The notes beneath the pieces were generated by a model that was not told where the DNA came from, ran no database searches, and saw nothing but the letters and a program-made list of their open reading frames with translations. The position numbers and the translations under genes are program-made. Shown here in pieces: positions 33,313 through 42,138 of a stretch of 64,000 nt of DNA; the stretch's first letter is position 1, and every line of letters begins with the position of its first letter. Source of the DNA: Candidatus Poribacteria bacterium (GTDB lineage: Bacteria; Poribacteria; WGA-4E; WGA-3G); assembly GCA_009841255.1 (NCBI GenBank), contig VXMD01000032.1:243923-307922 (forward strand), read 5' to 3'.

Positions 33313-33813
33313 ATGAATCCAGAAGAACGACATATTTTTTCCGTCTTGGTCGAAAACCGATTTGGAGTTCTCGCACGTGTCGCGGGACTTTTCAGCGGAC
33401 GCGGCTTTAATATCGACAGTCTCAACGTCGCCGAAACGCATGACAGGAGTATCTCGCAGATAACGCTTGTCACGCACGGCGATGCCCAAATTATTGAACA
33501 AATCTATCATCATCTCAACAGACTTATTGACGTTATTGAGGTCACAGACCTTTCCACTGCTGGAACGCATGTTGAGCGCGAACTTGTTCTTATCAAGGTT
33601 GCCACGGACGACCCTCAAAAACGCACCGAGGTTTTACAAGTCGCGGAAGTCTTCCGGGGACGGGTTATAGATATGAAGCCTGCCTCACTTGTTCTTGAAA
33701 TTACAGGTGATGAGGGTAAATTGAAAGCGGCGATTGATATCTTCAATACCTACGGTATCCTTGAGTTAGCACGCACCGGCAAAATAGCGATGCTCCGCGG
33801 CTCCGAACTTTAA
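33313..33813 (+). CDS. ilvN: Acetolactate synthase small (regulatory) subunit
   Basis: A 166-residue regulatory subunit with an N-terminal ACT domain (HIFSVLVENRFGVLARVAGLFSGRGFNIDSLNVAETHDRSISQITLV) and the C-terminal ALS_ss_C part (VFRGRVIDMKPASLVLEITGDEGKL). It gives valine feedback and full activity to IlvB in known systems. The ATG at 33313 is taken; the open frame before it (GTG at 33277) is the hairpin repeat. No clear Shine-Dalgarno sequence is seen, so translation may depend on ilvB. Confidence 0.95.
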   Translation: MNPEERHIFSVLVENRFGVLARVAGLFSGRGFNIDSLNVAETHDRSISQITLVTHGDAQIIEQIYHHLNRLIDVIEVTDLSTAGTHVERELVLIKVATDDPQKRTEVLQVAEVFRGRVIDMKPASLVLEITGDEGKLKAAIDIFNTYGILELARTGKIAMLRGSEL

Positions 33814-33913
33814 CTGATGGACCTCTGGGCTGCGCTTCATTCCATTACGCGTAGGTTTTTGACAAGTTTCTACTATATTTGTGAATTTTGATATTACTTT
33901 TCTCAAATCAAAA

Positions 33914-34111
33914 CCGTAGCCTGCAACAACGGCGCAGGGTTTTTGCTGGGGTGTTTCTTCAGATATACGGAAAGGCACGTTATTCTTCAAAACCCACCTG
34001 ACCGAACCGTAAGGAAGAATTAAAAACCTGCAACAACGGCGCAGGCGGATATACGGAAGGAAACGGTCCTACTCAAACCTTCTGAAACGAACCGCAAGGA
34101 AAATTAGAAAA
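33914..34111 (+). repeat. Family A leader repeats, two tandem copies (6 and 7) before ilvC
   Basis: Copy 6 (33914-34026): GTAGCCTGCAACAACGGCG, GATATACGGAAAGGCACG, GAACCGTAAGGAAGAATTAA. Copy 7 (34027-34111): CCTGCAACAACGGCGCAGGC, GATATACGGAAGGAAACG, GAACCGCAAGGAAAATTAG, ending one base before the ilvC ATG. These fill the gap between ilvN and ilvC together with 33814-33913, in which nothing else was recognised. Confidence 0.85.
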
Positions 34112-35104
34112 ATGGCAACGATTTATTACGAGAGTGATGCTAATTTTGATTTACTGAAAGAGCGCACCGTCGCCGTTGTAGGTTACGGTGCACAGGGGCG
34201 CGCCCAGTCACTGAACCTCAAGGACAGTGGTGCGAATGTTGTCGTCGGGTTATATGAAGGCAGCCGTTCAAAAGCACGAGCGGAAGCCGAAGGCTTGACT
34301 GTGAAAACCGTTGAAGAAGCCGCAACAATGGCAGACATCGTCCAGATTCTCATCCCTGACGAAAGACATGCTGCTGTCTATCGCGACCAAATCGCTCCGA
34401 ACATGCAGGCGGGGAATATGCTTCTCGTTTCACACGGGTTCAGTGTCCATTTCGGACAGATTGTGCCCGCTAGTGACATCGATGTCGCAATGATCGCACC
34501 GAAGGGACCCGGGTCCCTGGTCCGCGAGGTGTTTGAAGGTGGCGGAGGCGTACCGTGTCTCATTGCTATACATCAGGATACCACAGGTCTCGCGCGCGAT
34601 GTCGCCCTCGCTTATGCGCGAGGTATCGGCGGCACACGTGCCGGCGTTATTGAAACCACATTCCGCGAAGAAACCGAAACGGATCTCTTCGGTGAGCAAG
34701 CCGTTCTGTGTGGTGGAACCGCTGCCCTCATCAAAGCCGCTTTCGATACGCTCGTCGAGGCTGGCTATCAACCCGAAATGGCCTACTTCGAATGTCTGCA
34801 CGAATTGAAACTGATTGTTGAATTAATCTACACCGGTGGATTGAGCAAGATGCGGAACGATGTAAGCAACACCGCCGAATACGGCGACCTGACTCGCGGT
34901 CCGCAACTCATTGATGACAGCGTCCGAGACAAAATGCGCCAAATCTTGAAGGACGTTCAGGGCGGTGTCTTCGCACGCGAGTGGGTCTTGGAAAATGAGG
35001 CGAATCAACCCATACTCGGGGCACTCCGCCGACAGGAAGAAGAATTGGAGATTGAAGAGGTCGGCAAAAACCTACGCAGTATGATGAGTTGGCTCGACGA
35101 ATAG
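34112..35104 (+). CDS. ilvC: Ketol-acid reductoisomerase
   Basis: A 330-residue class I enzyme converting acetolactate to dihydroxyisovalerate with NAD(P)H. The dinucleotide motif [19 protein letters not shown] is followed by [17 protein letters not shown], whose Ser/Arg loop suits [18 protein letters not shown] and [22 protein letters not shown] are conserved, and the metal/substrate site in the C-terminal domain is intact ([31 protein letters not shown]). The ribosome-binding site is AAGGAAA of repeat copy 7. Confidence 0.97.
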   Translation: MATIYYESDANFDLLKERTVAVVGYGAQGRAQSLNLKDSGANVVVGLYEGSRSKARAEAEGLTVKTVEEAATMADIVQILIPDERHAAVYRDQIAPNMQAGNMLLVSHGFSVHFGQIVPASDIDVAMIAPKGPGSLVREVFEGGGGVPCLIAIHQDTTGLARDVALAYARGIGGTRAGVIETTFREETETDLFGEQAVLCGGTAALIKAAFDTLVEAGYQPEMAYFECLHELKLIVELIYTGGLSKMRNDVSNTAEYGDLTRGPQLIDDSVRDKMRQILKDVQGGVFAREWVLENEANQPILGALRRQEEELEIEEVGKNLRSMMSWLDE

Positions 35105-35122
35105 ACGGTCCCTTCCGAAACC

Positions 35123-35152
35123 CTGGTAGGTGCGGTTTCCAAACGCACCGGT
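35123..35152. repeat. Family C hairpin after ilvC
   Basis: GGTAGGTGCGGTTTCCAAAC followed by GCACCGG: arms GGTGCG/CGCACC. It lies 19 nt after the ilvC stop and just before the GNAT start. Confidence 0.65.
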
Positions 35153-35159
35153 CGCAACA

Positions 35160-35606
35160 ATGGATGTATCCGACAACACGAATACCTATTCAGACCCATT
35201 CTTCATTCGAGAGTGCCATCCCGAAGAGGCGGAAGCACTTCTCGCGTTATGGCGGGCTGCTGGCACATCTCCGAGCGTCACGGATACGATCACGGACATC
35301 CGAAACACGATAGAAAGCTCCGCATTCGTGCTGGTTGCTGAGGCAGATCAACGTATCGTCGGCTCCCTAATCGCTACTTTCGATGGATGGCGCGGGAACA
35401 TGTATCGGATCGCCGTTCATCCTGACTACCGACGGCGTGGCATTGGACGCGCCTTAGTCAAGGAAGGTGAGAGATACTTAGCAAAACAGGGCGTTAAACG
35501 CATCACGGCACTCGTAGAAGAGAAGTATCCGTGGGCGATTGCATTCTGGTCGAGTGTCGGGTATGATATAGAACCTGGGATCGTACGGTTTTTTCGCAAT
35601 CCTTAA
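35160..35606 (+). CDS. GNAT-family N-acetyltransferase
   Basis: A 148-residue acetyltransferase. The acetyl-CoA motif A is RIAVHPDYRRRGIGRALVKEGERYLAKQG (R-R-x-G-I-G-R), and motif B is NPWAIAFW-like (YPWAIAFWSSVGYDIEPGIVRFFRN). Family relatives include RimI-like and YpeA-type enzymes. The acceptor is unknown. The ATG at 35160 is used; the open frame before it comes from the hairpin repeat. Confidence 0.85.
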   Translation: MDVSDNTNTYSDPFFIRECHPEEAEALLALWRAAGTSPSVTDTITDIRNTIESSAFVLVAEADQRIVGSLIATFDGWRGNMYRIAVHPDYRRRGIGRALVKEGERYLAKQGVKRITALVEEKYPWAIAFWSSVGYDIEPGIVRFFRNP

Positions 35607-35645
35607 ACAAAACACACCGCGTGTCATCAAATGAGGAGGGTAGCC

Positions 35646-36764
35646 GTGAAATTCAGAGGATATCAACTGGACAATACCTTCAAAAGTGTCTATGGACTCG
35701 CAGTCGCCGACCTGAACGGCGACGGACAACTCGATATCATCGCTGGTTCTACAGGCGAACCCATTATCGCTTGGTACGAGGCACCCCATTGGAAGAGACA
35801 CCTTGTGACGGATCAAGGCAGCGGACATATCACCATCGCGCCTTACGATCTTACCGGGAACGGCACGCCTGAGCTCATTGTCGGCAGTGGTTTCAATCGT
35901 GGCGTCAACGCCGCAGGTGGATACCTCCAATGGCTTGAAGCACCCGCACAAGACGGACAGAATTGGAAGAGCCATCGCATCGCCGATGTCCCCTTTATCC
36001 ATCGTATAGGACTCGCAAACCTCTCCGGGAACGCTTCAACATCGGCACCTTTTCTTATTGTCGCATCGATCCGCGGCACGGACGGTCCACCCGGTGAATG
36101 GCACAGTCCCGGCTCTCTCTGGTGTTATGAATTGTCGGATACCCCGCGAGAAGCAACCTCTTGGCACTCCCACCTCCTTGACGATTCCCTCCACATCAAC
36201 CACGGTTTGAGTATCAACGACGTTGACCAAGATGGACGTGATGACGTCCTGATTAGTTGCTCCGAAGGATTGATCTGGTATGAACCCCCTACATCACCGA
36301 TGACGGACGATTGGGGCAAATGGATCATCAGCGACCGAGAGTGTAGCGACACATTCGCCGCTGACATTGACGGTGATGGTATCAACGAGATTTTAGCGAT
36401 TGAGCCGTGGCACGGAAACAATCTCGTCTGGTATAAAGCCACCGGCGATCTACGAACGGATCCATGGCATCGTTACCTCATCGACGACACACTCAACCGA
36501 GGACACTCCCTCGCTGCGGTTGACGTTGACGATGATGGGGTCCTTGAGATTATCTCTGGTTACAACGGCGAAGGCACAAGCTTGCATCTCTACCGTCCAG
36601 AGGATCTCGCACAGAACCGGTGGAGTAAAGAAACGATTGACAATGGCGGTTTAGGAGTCGGACAGATGCACGTCCTGGACATGAACGGGAACGGCAGATT
36701 GGACATCGTCGCCAGCGGTCTCAGCACCGGCAACGTTAAGTGGTATGAGAACCAACCCAGTTGA
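35646..36764 (+). CDS. FG-GAP/VCBS-repeat beta-propeller protein
   Basis: A 372-residue seven-bladed propeller with calcium-loop-like repeats: DLNGDGQLDIIAGS, DVDQDGRDDVLISC, DIDGDGINEILAIE, DVDDDGVLEIISGY and DMNGNGRLDIVASG. No signal peptide is seen, so it may be cytosolic or exported by another route. The GTG at 35646 has GAGGAGGG 8 nt upstream and is preferred to the ATG at 35631, which has no ribosome-binding site. No catalytic residues are evident. Confidence 0.75.
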   Translation: MKFRGYQLDNTFKSVYGLAVADLNGDGQLDIIAGSTGEPIIAWYEAPHWKRHLVTDQGSGHITIAPYDLTGNGTPELIVGSGFNRGVNAAGGYLQWLEAPAQDGQNWKSHRIADVPFIHRIGLANLSGNASTSAPFLIVASIRGTDGPPGEWHSPGSLWCYELSDTPREATSWHSHLLDDSLHINHGLSINDVDQDGRDDVLISCSEGLIWYEPPTSPMTDDWGKWIISDRECSDTFAADIDGDGINEILAIEPWHGNNLVWYKATGDLRTDPWHRYLIDDTLNRGHSLAAVDVDDDGVLEIISGYNGEGTSLHLYRPEDLAQNRWSKETIDNGGLGVGQMHVLDMNGNGRLDIVASGLSTGNVKWYENQPS

Positions 36765-36789
36765 GAAATCTCCATGATGCCGCTAACAG

Positions 36790-36886
36790 CTATCCCTCAA
36801 TCGCCTCAACGTTGGCGAGTGGTAAAATCGTCCGTTGACTGTCTTCGAGTTCGATGCGTAACACCCGCACCCGTCCCTCTGTCTCA
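36790..36886 (-). pseudogene. Duplicated 3' fragment of the KOW-domain gene
   Basis: Read on the minus strand, this encodes LETEGRVRVLRIELEDSQRT-ILPLANVEAIEG-stop. It is a diverged copy of the last about 32 codons of the gene at 37579-38715 (LETEARVRVLRVELKDGQ...ANVEAIEGG). HicAB lies between fragment and intact gene. Confidence 0.75.
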
Positions 36887-36890
36887 AGGG

Positions 36891-37256
36891 TTAAGTAGTA
36901 TTTTCGGGACTTTGTGGTTTTGGATCTAACTGTAGCACATCGGTAAACGTATCCGTTGCCCATTGATCCAAATCCTTACCACTGGCTTCGGCCGCCCTAG
37001 CGATGCCTATATGAACTTCGGGGGGAATATGCAGCGTCAGATTACCAGAATACGGTTTCTGAGGGGGTCTCCCGAGTTCCTCACACATTTCAAGGTAATC
37101 CTCAACGGCTTCTTCAAAAGCGGCTCGCAGTTCAGCAACGGAATCGCCGTGAAAACCGACAATATCCCTGATTCCAGCGATTTCGCCAATAAGGCAACCG
37201 TCTTCAGCACTATATTCAATTTGGGCTGTATAGCCTTTGTATGTCATTGTGTTCAT
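36891..37256 (-). CDS. hicB: HicB-type antitoxin
   Basis: A 121-residue HicB protein. The N-terminal partial RNase-H-like fold reads YKGYTAQIEYSAEDGCLIGEIAGIRDIVGFHGDSVAELRAAFEEAVEDYL. The C-terminal DNA-binding part (residues 70-110) is ribbon-helix-helix-like (GNLTLHIPPEVHIGIARAAEASGKDLDQWATDTF). It should neutralise HicA and repress the operon. Its start overlaps the hicA stop by 4 nt. Confidence 0.9.
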   Translation of the reverse strand: MNTMTYKGYTAQIEYSAEDGCLIGEIAGIRDIVGFHGDSVAELRAAFEEAVEDYLEMCEELGRPPQKPYSGNLTLHIPPEVHIGIARAAEASGKDLDQWATDTFTDVLQLDPKPQSPENTT

Positions 37257-37507
37257 GGGGTTATCCCTACCTCTTCAAGAAAGCGACGTGCGTTTTGTAC
37301 CTGGTAAATTCTTGCTTCTTTCTGACGATGCGGTCTGTGAAACGTAACCGCAACACCGTTCAGCTCAAACCGTACCCTTGATCCACGGCCCCCAGTAAAT
37401 TTGGCCCCAAGAGCAAGAAAAAGAGATTCAATGTGTCGCCATTTTAATGTAGCCGGAACTGGCCTCCTGAAAATAGCGTTCAAGGTGTTCTGATGTCGTT
37501 TATTCAT
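37253..37507 (-). CDS. hicA: HicA-type mRNA interferase toxin
   Basis: An 84-residue toxin of the dsRBD-like HicA family. It has the N-terminal NKRHQNTLNAIFRRPVPATLKWRHIESLFLALGA, the GGRGSRVRFELNG strand and the active-site His in VTFHRPHRQKE. The ATG at 37507 gives the typical start; the frame is open to 37543. HicA cleaves mRNA when free. The toxin-first order with 4-nt overlap to hicB is usual. Confidence 0.9.
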   Translation of the reverse strand: MNKRHQNTLNAIFRRPVPATLKWRHIESLFLALGAKFTGGRGSRVRFELNGVAVTFHRPHRQKEARIYQVQNARRFLEEVGITP

Positions 37508-37578
37508 TTTTGTAACGGAACGATTTTCCATTTCTGCTTTCAATATGTCTACAGGAGACTTCTACACTACCGGTCAAA

Positions 37579-38715
37579 CTAACCTCCTTCGATTGCCTCA
37601 ACATTGGCGCGGGGTAAAGTCGTCTGTTGACCGTCTTTGAGCTCAACGCGTAACACTCGGACCCGTGCCTCCGTCTCCAAATTATGAAGTTCCACCGGCA
37701 ACTCCGTAACGCGTCCCAATTTGCCGAAATACGGTTCCCGGATGATACGCACCGAACTACCAACCTCTAAAATACCTTCCGTGCTCTCGGTTTTCCCATC
37801 TTCCACTCCTTCTCCCGCGTCCGATACCAATGGGATCACGATCTCCGGACGGACGACCCCCGCACGAATTTGCGTCGCACCGTTAATAGAGGTTTTCATG
37901 CCCTCCCGCGCTTTCAAGAGCGCAAATGTTTGTTCCGCCATCGCGATGCTTCCGAACCCTTCCGTGATAACAAGTGTAATTCCGATCTCCTCGGACCCCG
38001 TAATCGCAACACCGAGTTCATAGCCGAGAAGTTCCCGCAGATCCGCGTCATCAATTCCGCCAGCGATAATGCCCTTCACGCCGTGCTGAATCGCCATCTG
38101 AATTGCATCGGTTGTGACCAGCGAACCACCGACTAAAATGTGGTCCCGATGTTCAGGCAGGATATGCTCTGTCGACAGTACATCACTGGCGGAAGAGACA
38201 GCAACAGTCAAATTCCCTACTGTTTCACCGCCAACCCCGAAGATGCCTTGGATATAGGTGCCGTAAGTCTCTACCGTGACACCCTCATTGGCGGCGATTT
38301 CCGTTACGGTGCCATCCGTGTAAGCCTTGACTTCCACAGGAACCGGCGGTTCGCGGAGGATAACCTGCCCTGTAACATCGGACGCGGCTTCGATGGTCCC
38401 ATCAATCGGTGAGCGTGCCTGCGATTTGAAAAGCCCAAACAGTCCTTTGGTCGTCGCAATAATCTCATCTTTAGCAATCGTTTCACCGACAGGTTTGAGC
38501 ATATATTCCGTAATTTCTTCCGCAGGGACACTGAGCAGGTTAGCAACATTTAGCAGTTGGACGTTACCCGGCAGATCCGCTTTCGCGACAACATCCTCTG
38601 CTTGGACTGTTGCCCCAGCTTCGACGAGCACCTCGCCTTGCAGCGGAAGTCGCCGTTCTTTCTGAATTGTCATTCCCTCGGTAACCTTAAGACCGGGGGT
38701 ATAGGCGTGTGCCAT
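37579..38715 (-). CDS. KOW-motif protein with RnfC-like N-terminal barrel
   Basis: A 378-residue protein of unknown function. The N-terminal third looks like a barrel-sandwich/lipoyl-type fold (TPGLKVTEGMTIQKERRLPLQGEVLVEAGATVQAEDVVAKADLPG; ARSPIDGTIEAASDVTGQV). The middle is alpha/beta with GGIDDADLRELLGYELGVAITG. The C-terminus is KOW/SH3-like (LEVGSSVRIIREPYFGKLGRVTELP). The ATG has GAGGTTAATG just upstream. A diverged copy of its last 32 codons lies at 36790-36886. KOW motifs are common in ribosome- or transcription-associated proteins, but no role can be assigned. Confidence 0.65.
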   Translation of the reverse strand: MAHAYTPGLKVTEGMTIQKERRLPLQGEVLVEAGATVQAEDVVAKADLPGNVQLLNVANLLSVPAEEITEYMLKPVGETIAKDEIIATTKGLFGLFKSQARSPIDGTIEAASDVTGQVILREPPVPVEVKAYTDGTVTEIAANEGVTVETYGTYIQGIFGVGGETVGNLTVAVSSASDVLSTEHILPEHRDHILVGGSLVTTDAIQMAIQHGVKGIIAGGIDDADLRELLGYELGVAITGSEEIGITLVITEGFGSIAMAEQTFALLKAREGMKTSINGATQIRAGVVRPEIVIPLVSDAGEGVEDGKTESTEGILEVGSSVRIIREPYFGKLGRVTELPVELHNLETEARVRVLRVELKDGQQTTLPRANVEAIEGG

Positions 38716-38882
38716 TCATTAACCTCAATTTCAAAACGTAATTTGTTAGAATGAATTGCGCTTCAATTATCGAATTATTTTTTTAAACTTCATACAGATT
38801 CTGCTACAAAAGCCAAATATTATTCCATCTTCTTCGCATTTATGGTAAAATGCAATCAGAATTTAAACGAGGTGGAGCAGCA

Positions 38883-39731
38883 ATGTCAAACCAAGGCGTA
38901 ACCTACAAAACCGATAAAATCATGCCCACATGGGAGCAACTCGCCGAAATGGGACGCGATCTCCAGTTTTACCCAAGCGTCACCGAGCATCCGAAGGTAC
39001 TAACCCAAGAGCAGTTGACTGATTTCAACAGCGTCGGTTATATCAAAGGTATCCCGATTTTCGATGAAGCCGCAATCGGTAAACACCGTCAATACTTCGA
39101 TGCCCTGTTAGCAAGTGTCATGGCAGAAGGCGGAAGTAGTTACTCAATCATCTCCGCACACATGAAATACGGGAAAGTCTACGACCTCCTCACACACCCG
39201 AAGATCGTCGCTTGTGTGAAAGACTTGATCGGTGAGGATGTTATCGGTTGGGGCGCGCACTACTTCTGCAAAATGCCGCATGACTCAAAAATCGTCGGCT
39301 GGCATCAAGACGCGGGTTACTGGCCCCTGACTCCCTCAAAAACCGCTACCGTCTGGCTCGCGATTGACGATGCCACCGTTGAGAACGGCGCGATGCGATT
39401 CATCGCAGGTTCACACCAATTAGGACACTTGACGGCTCGATACAGCATACCCGACGAAAACAGTGTCTTGGGTCAAATCGTTGAAGATGCCGAGCAGTAC
39501 GGCAAATCCGTAGATGTTGAACTCAAAGCAGGTGAAATTTCCATCCACACTGACTTGCTGCTGCACGGTTCAAACGCCAATCCCTCACCGAAACGACGGT
39601 GCGGTCTTACGCTGCGATACTGTAGCTCCGATGTCCATGCTGCCTACCGCTGGGATAGAGAAGGCGTCGTCGTGAGTGGAGAGGATAGAAGTGGAAACTG
39701 GGGAAACCCACCCCGTCCAACTGCCGATTAA
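38883..39731 (+). CDS. Phytanoyl-CoA dioxygenase family protein (PhyH)
   Basis: A 282-residue Fe(II)/2-oxoglutarate oxygenase. The facial triad is HQD in VGWHQDAGYWPLT and the distal His in HTDLLLHGSNANPSPKRR, with the 2-oxoglutarate Arg in KRRCGLTLRY. Relatives hydroxylate lipids, antibiotics or small metabolites. The ATG at 38883 has GAGGTGGAG upstream; a -10-like TAAAAT lies at 38846. The substrate is unknown. Confidence 0.88.
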   Translation: MSNQGVTYKTDKIMPTWEQLAEMGRDLQFYPSVTEHPKVLTQEQLTDFNSVGYIKGIPIFDEAAIGKHRQYFDALLASVMAEGGSSYSIISAHMKYGKVYDLLTHPKIVACVKDLIGEDVIGWGAHYFCKMPHDSKIVGWHQDAGYWPLTPSKTATVWLAIDDATVENGAMRFIAGSHQLGHLTARYSIPDENSVLGQIVEDAEQYGKSVDVELKAGEISIHTDLLLHGSNANPSPKRRCGLTLRYCSSDVHAAYRWDREGVVVSGEDRSGNWGNPPRPTAD

Positions 39732-39749
39732 TAGAGAAAGATCAACCAC

Positions 39750-40103
39750 CTATGCCTCTGGCGAGTCGGTAGTGATCTCAAGATGGGTATTTGCACGTCC
39801 TCGGGGTTCAATTGACAACCGGCACTCAAGCGCGCTCAGTATAGTTCTGAGCATGTCTAACCGTGGTCCTTCTTCACTGTCTAATTCGTGCAAGAGAACG
39901 TCAGGATTTATTCCAGTACGTTTGGAAAGTTCAGAAACCCCACCCTGCGATTCTACAAAGGTTTGGAGCCCCTTTAGAAAGAAGGATAGATCGCCATCAG
40001 CAAAATATTCCTCTACTGTTAATTGGAGATAGTCAATTGCCGCCCCCCGATCGTTGGCAAGTCTTTCAATTTGGTACTCACGCCAGTTTCCCATTTCTCG
40101 CAT
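39750..40103 (-). CDS. HTH antitoxin (HigA-like addiction module antidote)
   Basis: A 117-residue protein of the addiction-module antidote family (TIGR02684 type): WREYQIERLANDRGAAIDYLQLTVEEYFADGD, then a Cro/C1-like helix-turn-helix QGGVSELSKRTGINPDVLLHELDSEEGPRLDMLRTILSALECRL. The stop of the toxin gene and this ATG overlap in TAATG, with AAGGAG 9 nt upstream. Confidence 0.85.
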   Translation of the reverse strand: MREMGNWREYQIERLANDRGAAIDYLQLTVEEYFADGDLSFFLKGLQTFVESQGGVSELSKRTGINPDVLLHELDSEEGPRLDMLRTILSALECRLSIEPRGRANTHLEITTDSPEA

Positions 40104-40441
40104 TAGTGTGTCTCCTTATATTCCACCCAATATGTTTTTGCGACTGTGATATCCCTCGCTTGCGATGTTTTATCACCGCCACAGAGCAAAAGAACGAGTG
40201 TATCATCCATTTGACCAAAATATATCCGATATCCTGGGCCGAACTGGAGTCGTAATTCAAAGACACCCCCTCCAACAGATTGGTAATCGCCAAAATTGCC
40301 ATCCTCAAGACGTTCAAGTCGTTTGTCAATTCTGTTCTGCGTATTTTTGTCCCGAATAGACTCAAACCATTCAATGAAGGGCCTCCTACCATTTGGAGCC
40401 CGATAGTATTGTATTTCCCGCCGACGTGCGTCGTTACGCAT
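40103..40441 (-). CDS. HigB/RelE-like toxin (Gp49 family)
   Basis: A 112-residue toxin of the phage-derived Gp49/HigB type: IQYYRAPNGRRPFIEWFESIRDKNTQNRIDKRLERLEDGNFGDYQSVGGGVFELRLQFGPGYRIYFGQ, and LVLLLCGGDKTSQARDITVAKTYW at the end. The ATG at 40441 has GGAGAG upstream. Relatives cut mRNA on the ribosome. It forms one unit with the antitoxin downstream. Confidence 0.87.
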   Translation of the reverse strand: MRNDARRREIQYYRAPNGRRPFIEWFESIRDKNTQNRIDKRLERLEDGNFGDYQSVGGGVFELRLQFGPGYRIYFGQMDDTLVLLLCGGDKTSQARDITVAKTYWVEYKETH

Positions 40442-40602
40442 TAAGGATCTCTCCACAGCTCCGCGATCAATTCGACAAATAAACAGGTGCGTTGATTACC
40501 CATTATACCCCATTTTCTCCCAACAGGCAATAAAAATTTACATTTCCGAAGGGCGTAAAATTTCTGTGTAAGGGCAATCTCCGAATCAAACTTCTTCAGC
40601 TT

Positions 40603-42060
40603 TTAGTTTACATCGCTTCGCAAAAACGCTAAAACAGCCGCCATAAACAGGAGTAGCGCCAGTGAGACTAACAACATCAGATCCAACAACGCCCCTTTGA
40701 ACGTGATACCCACAGTCAGTTTTTCTGAGAACTTGGGAATACCACTAAAGGCAACAGGTTTCTGGGATAAGCCTTCTTTTACGAGATAAACGTGGTAGCT
40801 TTCGTTGTCGCCTCTGTCCTCCGATTGGATAAAGTCGATGAACTGTTGTCGATAGCGGCGCGCCTGTTGGACGAACCTCTTATGTCTGGCAAATCCTGTA
40901 CCTGATAGAGATTCTAAAGCATATTGGTAGACAGCCGCCGGGGATAGCCGCGTAATTTGTTGTGTAAACGCAACCTGTGCGAATTGCCTATCCAGATGCG
41001 CATCGTCAAACCGACTCTTCGCATCCGCACGTTCAGTGAGATAACCCGCCCATGTTCTGAGTGCCTCAATGTTGGGTGGATCATCGGAAGGGGAACCGAA
41101 TTGGAAAAGCTTGTTATCTTTCCAGTATCGTTCATGGATTTCATCCAGTTTTGCTTCCTTTAACCGGGAAGCCTCGCTTCTGGAAGGAACCTGCTGGAAA
41201 CCGCTCGCCAATGCCCCCATTGTGTTCGGAATAAGCACCACAAATACGACCCAAATCAGAAGTAGGACCAGCAAGCTACTCGACGAATTGGAAAATTGGC
41301 CTGAGACAAACAGTCCAAGCCATAAAAATATTGAGATGTAGAGAGCAGAAATAACAACAATTATCCCAAATCTTACCCATTCGCTCCCGTCGAGTGACAC
41401 CAGTTCCGACGCGTTGACAATCATTAAATTCAGTAATACCCCAATCAATAGCGGGAACATAAGGGTGAGAAAAGCACCAATAAATTTCGCCAGAAGCACA
41501 GTGGCACGGGATACCGAATTAGACATGAGTAGGCTTAACGTCCCTGTTTCGCGCTCTCCAGAGATTGCATCGTAAGTGAACAGGATCGCCATGAAACTCA
41601 TCACCAATCCGATGATAAACGTCCAGTCTAATTCCGTGAAATTTGGCAGGGCATCATTTTTCTGAAAGACATCTTGGGTATATTCGAGCCACCAATTGTT
41701 TGAATGCGAGTAGTGAAAATTAGGGGCATTCCAGTTGCTGCCGGAAGAAGCATTCGCGGTGACCCGCTTCGGCAATTTCGCATCTGCTCCCGTAGCGATA
41801 AATGCCAATGGACTCGGCTTCTTGTAGAGATCGCCTGGACCCGATACAGCCAACTCACCGAGACTGGCACTTCGTTCCTTCATTGATTCCGTTGCGGCGT
41901 TGATGTCTTGGGAATATTCTGCTATTCTTCTCGGGTATTGACTACTCACAAATATCACAGCATTCATCACCATCAGTGCCATGACCAAAACCACCGTGAG
42001 GGCAAATCGAAAACGGGTCAGATTATCAAGAATTTCGCGTTTCGTTATGTGCCAGATCAT
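40603..42060 (-). CDS. ABC-2 family permease (second of a pair)
   Basis: A 485-residue membrane protein. The first TM helix is FALTVVLVMALMVMNAVIFV; then a long soluble loop, and a block of TM helices preceded by the ABC-2 signature FTYDAISGERETGTLSLLMSNSVSRATVLLAKFIGAFLTL. A second soluble region (about 290-430) and a last TM segment (LLDLMLLVSLALLLFMAAVLAF) follow. The ATG at 42060 has GAGGGTAAT upstream. It is a paralogue of the preceding gene. No ATP-binding gene is nearby. Confidence 0.85.
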   Translation of the reverse strand: MIWHITKREILDNLTRFRFALTVVLVMALMVMNAVIFVSSQYPRRIAEYSQDINAATESMKERSASLGELAVSGPGDLYKKPSPLAFIATGADAKLPKRVTANASSGSNWNAPNFHYSHSNNWWLEYTQDVFQKNDALPNFTELDWTFIIGLVMSFMAILFTYDAISGERETGTLSLLMSNSVSRATVLLAKFIGAFLTLMFPLLIGVLLNLMIVNASELVSLDGSEWVRFGIIVVISALYISIFLWLGLFVSGQFSNSSSSLLVLLLIWVVFVVLIPNTMGALASGFQQVPSRSEASRLKEAKLDEIHERYWKDNKLFQFGSPSDDPPNIEALRTWAGYLTERADAKSRFDDAHLDRQFAQVAFTQQITRLSPAAVYQYALESLSGTGFARHKRFVQQARRYRQQFIDFIQSEDRGDNESYHVYLVKEGLSQKPVAFSGIPKFSEKLTVGITFKGALLDLMLLVSLALLLFMAAVLAFLRSDVN

Positions 42061-42138
42061 ATTACCCTCTTTTGACGATACCAACTGAACGATGAGCAAT
42101 GAAGGGTTCCCGTACTACAAACAATCCAGATGTATCCG

